Below are positions 1 to 5,428 of a DNA stretch of 11,282 nt, in pieces. Both the position numbers and the translations under genes were made by a program. Numbering within the stretch: position 1 is the first letter of the stretch; each line of letters opens with the position of its first letter. This DNA comes from JAAAOZ01 sp964496595. GTDB lineage: Bacteria; Chloroflexota; Anaerolineae; B4-G1; SLSP01. The stretch is from contig CAZCAI010000150.1 of the NCBI GenBank assembly GCA_964496595.1, forward strand, positions 1-11,282, in the 5' to 3' direction. The notes under the pieces are model-generated. The model worked only from the letters and a program-made list of their open reading frames with translations, searched no databases and was not told where the DNA came from.

Positions 1-64
1 GAATTTAGAATTGGGTATCCTTGCAAAGGTTGCGTCGTAGAGTTGTAAGATTTTGCGTCTCTCT

Positions 65-110
65 AAAAGACAACAGGGCACGATGGCGTGGGACGCGCAT
101 CGTGCCCTGT
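65..110 (-). terminator. Rho-independent terminator of the aglEFG-like operon
   Basis: Positions 73-85 (ACAGGGCACGATG) pair perfectly with 98-110. After a one-base bulge at 97, GCGT (86-89) pairs with ACGC (93-96) around a GGG loop, giving 13 + 4 bp. Read on the minus strand, the hairpin is followed by TGTCTTTTAG, a modest U-rich tract. It lies about 45 bases past the stop of the aglG-like gene and no T-run follows it on the plus strand, so it ends the minus-strand transport operon. Confidence 0.8.
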
Positions 111-154
111 ATGGTTTCACCGGGGGCCTCTGGTTCTTGCCGGGATCGCCAGGT

Positions 155-1066
155 TTAGCCTTTGACGGAACCGGCGAGTAGCCCGCGGACGAAGTAGCGC
201 TGGAGGGAGAAGAAGACGACCAGCGGGAGCACCATAGTGATGAACGCGCCGGCGGTCAGCAGGTGCCAGTCCTGGCCGCGTGAGCCGACCATCTCCTGGA
301 GGCGCTGCGTTAGGACGGCTACCTCTGGCTTGCTGCCGATGAAGACCAGCGCGACCAGCAGGTCGTTCCACACCCAGAGGAACTGGAAGATGGCGAATGA
401 GGCTAAGGCCGGTAAGGAGAGGGGTAGGATCAGCCGAATGAAGGTGGTGAAATGCGACGCGCCATCGATGAAGGCGGACTCCAAAATGTCACGGGGCAGG
501 CCGCTAATGTAGTTGTAAAGCAAGTAGGTCGCCAGCGGCAGCCCGAAGCCTGTGTGAGCGAGCCAAATCGCCAAGAAGGTGCCGGTCAAATCCAATGCTC
601 GATAGTCCCGCAAGATGGGGATCAGCGCAATCTGCAACGGGACGACCAGCAGGGCGACCACGGCGACGAAGAAAACTTTCCGCCCTGGGAAAGTCATCCA
701 CGCGAAACCGTAGGCCGCGAAGGCTGCGATCAAAATGGGGATCACCGTGGCGGGCACGGTGACCGTCAAGCTGTTGAGGAACGCGGTGCTCAGATCGTCG
801 CCGCTGGCTCGGACAACTTCGCCTTCGGCGTTGGTGTAATCCTTCCCCAACAATACCTGGCGGTAGTTATCAAGCGTGAACCGCTCTTCCTCCTGTTGCC
901 GCGAGAAATCGAAGACCGTCCACCATCCAGTTCTACTGACAGCGTCCGCCGGGCGAAAAGATGAGACTAACAGACCGAAGGTGGGGAGGGTCCAAATAAT
1001 GCACAAGAGGAGGAGCGCCCCGTTCACTACGATGTCGGATATGAGTTTTTGTCGTTTAAGACTCAT
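155..1066 (-). CDS. aglG: Carbohydrate ABC transporter permease, AglG-like (CUT1 family, MalG type)
   Basis: Inner-membrane permease subunit of an ABC importer for an oligosaccharide, probably an alpha-glucoside. The protein has 303 residues. About six hydrophobic segments are visible, starting at residues 10-35 and then 100-125 and 130-150. The cytoplasmic EAA loop that contacts the ATPase is at about 195-215 (ESAFIDGAS followed by LILP). The C-terminus (QRYFVRGLLAGSVKG) is characteristic of MalG/AglG proteins, and the stretch around FLNSLTVTVPATVIPILIAA recalls AglG in particular. A longer reading frame exists upstream, but the ATG at 1066 has AGGAGG seven bases before it, so that start is preferred. 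Its ATG overlaps the stop of the aglF-like gene by one base (TAATG), which suggests translational coupling. The AglG assignment comes from remembered family patterns; the exact sugar is unknown. Confidence 0.9.
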   Translation of the reverse strand: MSLKRQKLISDIVVNGALLLLCIIWTLPTFGLLVSSFRPADAVSRTGWWTVFDFSRQQEEERFTLDNYRQVLLGKDYTNAEGEVVRASGDDLSTAFLNSLTVTVPATVIPILIAAFAAYGFAWMTFPGRKVFFVAVVALLVVPLQIALIPILRDYRALDLTGTFLAIWLAHTGFGLPLATYLLYNYISGLPRDILESAFIDGASHFTTFIRLILPLSLPALASFAIFQFLWVWNDLLVALVFIGSKPEVAVLTQRLQEMVGSRGQDWHLLTAGAFITMVLPLVVFFSLQRYFVRGLLAGSVKG

Positions 1067-2178
1067 TAGAATGCCTCCTGCTCGCCAAACTGCTTGAGGT
1101 TGTACCACATCACGGGGATCACGGCGATCAACAGCACAATCGCGATCGCTGAACCGCGACCGAAGTGCTGGAATTTGAACATCTGTTTGTATTGCTGACT
1201 GGCAATCACCTCGGTCCCATAGTTACCGTTAGTCATCACGAAGACGATGTCGAAGATCTTTAGCGTGAGGATCAGGATCGTCGTGGAGACGGTAACGATG
1301 GTCCCTTGAATGTAGGGTATGAGAATATTGAAGAAGATCTGCACCTCAGAAGCGCCATCGATGCGCCCGGCTTCCAACAGCTCCTCCGGAACGCCCTTCA
1401 GCGCGGCGGATAAGAGCACCATCGCGTAGCCGGTCTGCAACCAGATAAGAATCGCGATGAGGAACAGATTGTTCCACGGGCGCAGGGTCAGCCAGGCTTG
1501 CGGCTCACCTCCTAGCCCGACGAGAATCGCGTTGAGGAGGCCGATTTGCTCTTGGGTGGGCGGTTTGTAAAAATAGATAAAGCGCCAAATCACGCCGGCG
1601 CCAACAAAGGAAATCGCCATTGGAAGAAAGATGAGGGATTTGGCGATAGTCTCGAATTTGGAACGATCCGCCAGGATAGCGACCAACAAGCCAAAAGTGA
1701 CGCTAAGCCCCGTACCAAAGACTAACCACAACAGATTGTTGCGGAAGGATTCGAGCATTTTCGGCTCGGTAAAAGCATACACATAGTTCGCTAGCCCCAC
1801 AAAGCGGACAGATCTGGCATCGAAGAAGCTGGTGTAGAGTGTGCGCACCGTGGGGAGGAGCAAATACCACGAGAGAATCGCTAACGCCGGCCCTACGAAA
1901 ACGTAGGGGCGCAGGCGAATCATCCACATCTCTGGGAGTTGCTCTACTAACCAGTTGGACACCACAAAGAGCAGGCCGATGCCCCCGACGCCCCAAATAA
2001 TCGCTACCACAGCAGTGACTAATTTGGAGGCTTCACCCTCGCGCAAAAAGATAAATCCCTGCCACATCACGACGAAGGCGATGACAGGGACGATCAACGA
2101 GACGAGGACGCGGCCCACACCTGCTGTCAGCCAGTCAAGTATGCCACTGGACTTCAGAAGTTTTTCAGGGTTTTCCAT
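1066..2178 (-). CDS. aglF: Carbohydrate ABC transporter permease, AglF-like (CUT1 family, MalF type)
   Basis: Second membrane permease of the importer, pairing with the AglG-like protein. It has 370 residues. Two hydrophobic segments (about 22-45 and 52-75) precede the usual six-helix core, which begins near residue 92; this N-terminal extension is also seen in AglF-type permeases. The EAA loop is at about 266-288 (LEAGRIDGASEVQIFFNILIP). The C-terminal part (IFDIVFVMTNGNYGTEVIA, then FGRGSAIAIVLL) is also AglF-like. A TTG further upstream (2196) would add six residues, but it lies upstream of the AGGAGG at 2185-2190, which sits six bases before the ATG at 2178; the ATG is therefore chosen. 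The gene follows the binding-protein gene after a 151-base gap holding a hairpin. Confidence 0.9.
   Translation of the reverse strand: MENPEKLLKSSGILDWLTAGVGRVLVSLIVPVIAFVVMWQGFIFLREGEASKLVTAVVAIIWGVGGIGLLFVVSNWLVEQLPEMWMIRLRPYVFVGPALAILSWYLLLPTVRTLYTSFFDARSVRFVGLANYVYAFTEPKMLESFRNNLLWLVFGTGLSVTFGLLVAILADRSKFETIAKSLIFLPMAISFVGAGVIWRFIYFYKPPTQEQIGLLNAILVGLGGEPQAWLTLRPWNNLFLIAILIWLQTGYAMVLLSAALKGVPEELLEAGRIDGASEVQIFFNILIPYIQGTIVTVSTTILILTLKIFDIVFVMTNGNYGTEVIASQQYKQMFKFQHFGRGSAIAIVLLIAVIPVMWYNLKQFGEQEAF
1074..1079 (-). promoter_or_regulatory. Ribosome binding site of the aglG-like gene
   Basis: AGGAGG on the minus strand, seven bases before the ATG at 1066 and inside the last codons of the upstream permease gene. 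It fixes the start and fits coupled translation at the TAATG overlap. Confidence 0.85.
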
Positions 2179-2184
2179 TACGTC

Positions 2185-2190
2185 CCTCCT
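2185..2190 (-). promoter_or_regulatory. Ribosome binding site of the aglF-like gene
   Basis: AGGAGG on the minus strand, six bases before the ATG at 2178. It excludes the upstream TTG at 2196 as the start. Confidence 0.85.
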
Positions 2191-2260
2191 GTTCAAAAAA
2201 ATGTTAGATCAGTAGGTTGATGAGAGTTGGATGAGTTAACAGACCCGATTATGATGTTGT

Positions 2261-2297
2261 GGGAGCAGGGCTGCCACACTTTAGCACCCCTGCTCCC
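2261..2297 (-). other. Intercistronic hairpin between binding protein and permease genes
   Basis: GGGAGCAGGG (2261-2270) pairs perfectly with 2288-2297. After a C/C mismatch, TGC (2272-2274) pairs with GCA (2284-2286), leaving a nine-base loop. On the minus strand no U-run follows (ACAACATCATAATC), so it is not a standard terminator. It lies in the 151-base gap after the aglE-like stop. Hairpins at this place in sugar ABC operons are known to protect the binding-protein mRNA or lower permease expression; the same role here is inferred. Confidence 0.7.
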
Positions 2298-2329
2298 AAA
2301 GCTACGTTTTCTACGTCGCCTAAGCTCTT

Positions 2330-3643
2330 TTATTCCGGCCAGGCGGCGTCGATAGACTGCATAACCTCGTCCAGATTCTCGCCCTCGGCGTTGACGTAGT
2401 CAACCATGCCGGTCCAGAACGAGCCGGCGCCCACGGCGCCCGGCATCAGGTCGGAGCCGTCGAAGCGGAAGACACTGGCCTCGGATAGAATCTTGGCGTA
2501 GCCGCGATCCACCTCGGTGGGATACCAATCGAGGGGGGTGTCCTTGTGCGGCGAAACAAAGCCGCCAGATTCCAGCCAGGCCTTGGTGGACTCGCCCGTC
2601 GTCAGGTACTCCATAACTTCCCGAACCTCGGGGCGATCCCTGAAGGCGGCGAAGAGGTCGCCCGCGCCCAACACCGGCTTGGGGAACTCATCCGGCTTGA
2701 TGGGGGGCAGGTAGAAGTAGTCAACGTCCTCGCCTACCGTCACGTCATCGGGGAAAAAGGCGGGGATGAAGCTCGCCTGGCGGTGCATGAAGCAGCTCGG
2801 CGGATCATCGAACATCGGGGTGGGGGCGTCGCCGAAGGGGGTGGTGAGAATGGTGGGGGTGCCGCCCAAGACGTAGTCTTCGTTGAACCAGATTTCGCCC
2901 ATGATCTGCGCCGCGTTCTTGACCTCAGGAGAATCAAAGGGCAGCTCGCCCTCAACCCAAGCATCGTACTTCTCGGCGGGTTGCGTGCGGAGCATAATGT
3001 CTTCCATCCAGTCGGTGGCGACCCAGCCCGTCGCCCCGGAGCTTTCGATGCCGATGCACCAGGGAGTGTTGCCATCCGCAACCATCTGGTCGGAGAGCGC
3101 GATCATCTCGTCCCAGGTCTCCGGGATTTCGTAGCCGGCCTCGGAGAATTCGGGGACCGGGTACCAGACTAGGCTTTTCACGTTGGCGCGATACCAGACG
3201 CCGGACATAATACCGTCCATCGTCGCCATCTCCAGCCAGTGTTGATCGTATTGCTCTTCCAGATAGCTCTGGTCGAACCAGTCGGTCAGGTCGATGACCT
3301 GATCCTTGTCGACGAAGTCGGCCAGCAGGCCGGGTTGGGGGAAGGCCGCGATATCAGGTGGATCGTCGCCCTCAACGCGGACCAAAATCAAGGTCTCGAA
3401 GTCGCCCGAGCCTTCGTACTCAATATCGATGCCGGTGCGCTCCTCAAAAGGCGCTATCGACGCCTCGAAACGGCGGGCATCCTCATCCACAAAAGCGCCG
3501 AAAATATCGACGACTTTGGGCTCTTCTTCAGCGCCTTCACCACCGTCGCCGGACGGTTCGGCCTCTTCCCCGCCGCCGCCACAGGCGGTCAGCGCCATCG
3601 CCACGATGACTAATAGACTCAACAGCAAATTCCAGTGTTTCAT
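2330..3643 (-). CDS. aglE: Sugar ABC transporter substrate-binding lipoprotein, AglE-like
   Basis: Extracellular binding protein that captures the sugar and delivers it to the two permeases. The protein has 437 residues. It begins with a lipoprotein signal peptide: positive start, hydrophobic segment 5-17 and lipobox LTAC with the lipidated cysteine at 21. A flexible acidic and glycine-rich linker (22-42) follows, then a family 1 solute-binding fold. Features typical of the AglE branch are PWCIGIESSGATGW, DWMEDIMLRT, CFMHRQASFI and, near the end, FRFDGSDLMPGAVG; the two cysteines may form a disulfide. The start ATG has AGGAGGAG at good spacing. It is the first gene of the transporter operon, 177 bases after the regulator. 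Alpha-glucosides such as trehalose, maltose or sucrose are likely by family, but the ligand cannot be read from sequence alone. Confidence 0.9.
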   Translation of the reverse strand: MKHWNLLLSLLVIVAMALTACGGGGEEAEPSGDGGEGAEEEPKVVDIFGAFVDEDARRFEASIAPFEERTGIDIEYEGSGDFETLILVRVEGDDPPDIAAFPQPGLLADFVDKDQVIDLTDWFDQSYLEEQYDQHWLEMATMDGIMSGVWYRANVKSLVWYPVPEFSEAGYEIPETWDEMIALSDQMVADGNTPWCIGIESSGATGWVATDWMEDIMLRTQPAEKYDAWVEGELPFDSPEVKNAAQIMGEIWFNEDYVLGGTPTILTTPFGDAPTPMFDDPPSCFMHRQASFIPAFFPDDVTVGEDVDYFYLPPIKPDEFPKPVLGAGDLFAAFRDRPEVREVMEYLTTGESTKAWLESGGFVSPHKDTPLDWYPTEVDRGYAKILSEASVFRFDGSDLMPGAVGAGSFWTGMVDYVNAEGENLDEVMQSIDAAWPE

Positions 3644-3681
3644 TACAGTTCTCCTCCTGTAAACTTGTTGAAAGGTTAAAA

Positions 3682-3722
3682 GGTTGTTTACTATTTTACG
3701 CCATACACAACGTCACACACAA
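3682..3722 (-). promoter_or_regulatory. Candidate promoter of the aglEFG-like operon
   Basis: On the minus strand TTGTGT (3722-3717) and TAAAAT (3698-3693) are separated by 18 bases, a plausible sigma-70 pair. Transcription would begin near 3686 and give a leader of roughly 40 bases carrying the AGGAGGAG site. The -35 box is a weak match, so an activator, or readthrough from the regulator gene, may contribute. Confidence 0.4.
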
Positions 3723-3737
3723 ATCTTAGTTTAAGAT
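3723..3737. promoter_or_regulatory. Dyad abutting the candidate -35 box (possible operator)
   Basis: ATCTTA-GTT-TAAGAT is a perfect six-base inverted repeat with a three-base centre, directly next to the candidate -35 box of the transporter operon. Its CTTA/TAAG half-sites also occur at wider spacing in the palindrome upstream of the regulator gene. Binding by the GntR-type regulator is an inference. Confidence 0.35.
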
Positions 3738-3760
3738 GATCTGAAATTCGTCACCTCCTT

Positions 3761-3773
3761 TGGTAAACTACCA
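3761..3773. promoter_or_regulatory. Second dyad upstream of the transporter operon (possible operator)
   Basis: TGGTA-AAC-TACCA is a five-base perfect inverted repeat with the same three-base centre size as the dyad at 3723-3737. A related half-site, GGTTGTTTAC, lies at 3682-3691, matching the minus-strand reading GGTAGTTTAC of this dyad in nine of ten positions. The sites would flank the candidate promoter. Confidence 0.3.
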
Positions 3774-3806
3774 CAAGTTAAAAATACGACGGGTAGATAT
3801 GTCTGG

Positions 3807-3824
3807 ATAGGTCAAGCGACCTAT
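3807..3824 (-). other. Small hairpin at the end of the regulator gene
   Basis: ATAGGTC (3807-3813) pairs with GACCTAT (3818-3824) around a four-base loop and overlaps the stop codon of the regulator. On the minus strand no U-run follows, so it is at best a weak terminator, and readthrough into the transporter genes is possible. Confidence 0.4.
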
Positions 3825-5281
3825 GTACCTAGAAGCAAAGCCAGATAACTGGCCGTTTGCTTAACGACCTTCTCAGCGGGTGCGCCTTGCCACAAGATTT
3901 TCTCGAACATCTGTTGCAAAAACTTGGAGACCCGAATGTATTGGGCTAATTTGGGACGTGGGCGCGCGACAGAGAGTAAGGGCGCGATTTCGCGCATCCA
4001 CGGGTGGTTCTCGCTCAGTTTTTGGTTGAGTGATTTGAAGGGGGATAATTGTAGCTTCTCTTCATAGAATAGTGTATTCCAATTTGAGGAAAGCGCCAGT
4101 TTGATCAACTCCAAGCCCAACTCCTGATGGGGAGATTGTCGCAGCAGCACCCACGAGGTGCCGCCCAACGTGGTCACCGGCGGGATGTCGGCCCCGGGGC
4201 GCGGCAAGGACACGAAGCCCAGATGTGATAGCAACGCTTCCTCGCTGTGGCCCCACCCCGAATACTCGGCGATGGTGGGCCATTCATAGGTGCCGCCGAA
4301 GGTCATCGGCACGCGGCCCTCGGCTAAAGCCTGGGGAATCTCCCACCATCGATAATTCGCCGCCTCTGGCGGGAGATATTGCGCTTCAAACGTGATCTCT
4401 TGCAAGAAATCCAGCGCCCGATAGACATTTTTATCGACTAACGCCAGGTTCCCTTCCGCGTCCAGCAACTCCCCTCCCGCGCCCAAAATGATGGGGAAGA
4501 GCACATTGACCGTCGCCTCGTCGGCGGCGTTCGTCGTGGGGAACAGAATAGGATCATCGTGACCATACCTGGCTTTGACATCCGAGCGGTCGAAGTGGGC
4601 CAGGAGAGCGCGCAACTCATCCCACGTCGTGGGCGGCGTTACCCCCTCCGCCGCGAACCAATCCCGCCGATACCACATCCCGGTCACATCCGCCTGCATC
4701 GGGATGCCGAAGACGTGCCCGTCGATGAAGTGGCTCTTGTAGACCATCGGCTCCAACTCTTCCGTCAGCCAATCCACCCACGCCGGATCCAACTCATCAA
4801 AGGGCGCGAGGTAAGCCGTCCGCACATACTCCATCATCCATACATAATCCACAGAAATCATATCGGGCACTTGCCCCCGCGCGACGGCCGTGTACAGATG
4901 TTGATGGAACTGAGTTCGCTTGGGCATATCGACGTTGAGGTGGACGTTGCGCTGGGGGTGTTTTTCGTTCCAATGGGTGATGGTGCGCTCTAGCAGGGAG
5001 ACCCACCACTTATCGTTGGCTAATAGATTGAAGGGAATGCTTTCGATTTGTTGGTCTTCGGTGACAAAGGTGCCCACGCCAGCTTGACGGTAGATGTAAC
5101 CCTCTTTGACCAAATCCGCAAGCGCCTGACGCACGGGGGCGCGGCTGATGTTATAGAGATCGCAAAGCTCGCGCTCGGTGGGGAGTTTGTCGCCAGCATC
5201 TAAGTCTCCCTCATCAATTTGCTGCTTGAGGATTTGTTTGAGTTGATAATAGATGGGCATTGGAGAATTACGGTTGATCAT
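3821..5281 (-). CDS. GntR-family regulator fused to a family 1 sugar-binding-protein domain
   Basis: Predicted cytoplasmic transcription factor of 486 residues. Residues 8-75 form a GntR winged helix-turn-helix: PIYYQLKQILKQQI, then LPTERELCDLYNISRAPVRQAL (33-54) as the recognition region, and a wing ending GVGTFV (68-73). The usual small UTRA or FCD effector domain is missing. In its place residues from about 85 to the end resemble a whole ABC-transporter family 1 solute-binding protein (for example GIPMQADVTGMWYRRDWF, then PPTTWDELRALL and GGTSWVLL). There is no signal peptide or membrane segment, so the binding domain should sense a sugar inside the cell. It lies directly upstream of, and on the same strand as, the aglEFG-like genes, so control of that operon is likely. 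The start at 5281 has only a weak ribosome site (AAGG), but the family fold begins right after it. Confidence 0.88.
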   Translation of the reverse strand: MINRNSPMPIYYQLKQILKQQIDEGDLDAGDKLPTERELCDLYNISRAPVRQALADLVKEGYIYRQAGVGTFVTEDQQIESIPFNLLANDKWWVSLLERTITHWNEKHPQRNVHLNVDMPKRTQFHQHLYTAVARGQVPDMISVDYVWMMEYVRTAYLAPFDELDPAWVDWLTEELEPMVYKSHFIDGHVFGIPMQADVTGMWYRRDWFAAEGVTPPTTWDELRALLAHFDRSDVKARYGHDDPILFPTTNAADEATVNVLFPIILGAGGELLDAEGNLALVDKNVYRALDFLQEITFEAQYLPPEAANYRWWEIPQALAEGRVPMTFGGTYEWPTIAEYSGWGHSEEALLSHLGFVSLPRPGADIPPVTTLGGTSWVLLRQSPHQELGLELIKLALSSNWNTLFYEEKLQLSPFKSLNQKLSENHPWMREIAPLLSVARPRPKLAQYIRVSKFLQQMFEKILWQGAPAEKVVKQTASYLALLLGT

Positions 5282-5297
5282 AATGAATGGGTCAACC
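5272..5297 (-). other. Inverted repeat enclosing the regulator start codon
   Basis: GGTTGA (5272-5277) is the inverse complement of TCAACC (5292-5297). In the minus-strand mRNA this gives a six-base stem with a 14-base loop holding the AUG. It could limit translation or be a protein-binding dyad; the sequence cannot distinguish these. Confidence 0.3.
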
Positions 5298-5316
5298 TTT
5301 CGGGGTAATTGTTATA

Positions 5317-5339
5317 TCCTTATAATATTATTATAAGGA
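5317..5339. promoter_or_regulatory. Perfect 23-bp palindrome over the regulator promoter (putative operator)
   Basis: TCCTTATAATA, a central T, then TATTATAAGGA: eleven-base arms with no mismatch. It contains TATAAT on both strands, and the minus-strand copy is the -10 box of the regulator promoter. A dimeric repressor bound here would block RNA polymerase, so it is the best candidate autoregulatory operator in the window. Confidence 0.65.
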
Positions 5340-5358
5340 AAATTTATCTCCGTGTCAA
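5330..5358 (-). promoter_or_regulatory. Sigma-70 promoter of the regulator gene
   Basis: On the minus strand TTGACA (5358-5353) and TATAAT (5335-5330) are separated by exactly 17 bases, a full consensus match. Transcription should begin near 5323, giving a leader of about 40 bases. Such a strong promoter usually needs repression, in line with the overlapping palindrome. Confidence 0.8.
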
Positions 5359-5392
5359 GAGCCAATCGGGGAATCCTGCTGGATTTCATACC

Positions 5393-5421
5393 TTGTGACA
5401 TGCCGCGCTCGACGGTATAAT
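5393..5421 (+). promoter_or_regulatory. Promoter of mutS, probably giving a leaderless mRNA
   Basis: TTGTGA (5393-5398), a 17-base spacer and TATAAT (5416-5421). The ATG at 5429 is only seven bases after the -10 box, where transcription normally begins. No Shine-Dalgarno sequence lies between the box and the ATG. Confidence 0.65.
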
Positions 5422-5428
5422 TCCAACT

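Noticed and set aside
2546..3172. 208-codon plus-strand frame within the aglE-like gene
   Set aside because: Antisense shadow of a well-supported lipoprotein gene; its product is rich in Gly, Arg and Val and has no motifs.
5298..5326. Plus-strand TATAAT in the palindrome as a second promoter toward mutS
   Set aside because: No acceptable -35 box 16-18 bases upstream (TTTCGG), and mutS has a better promoter nearer its start.
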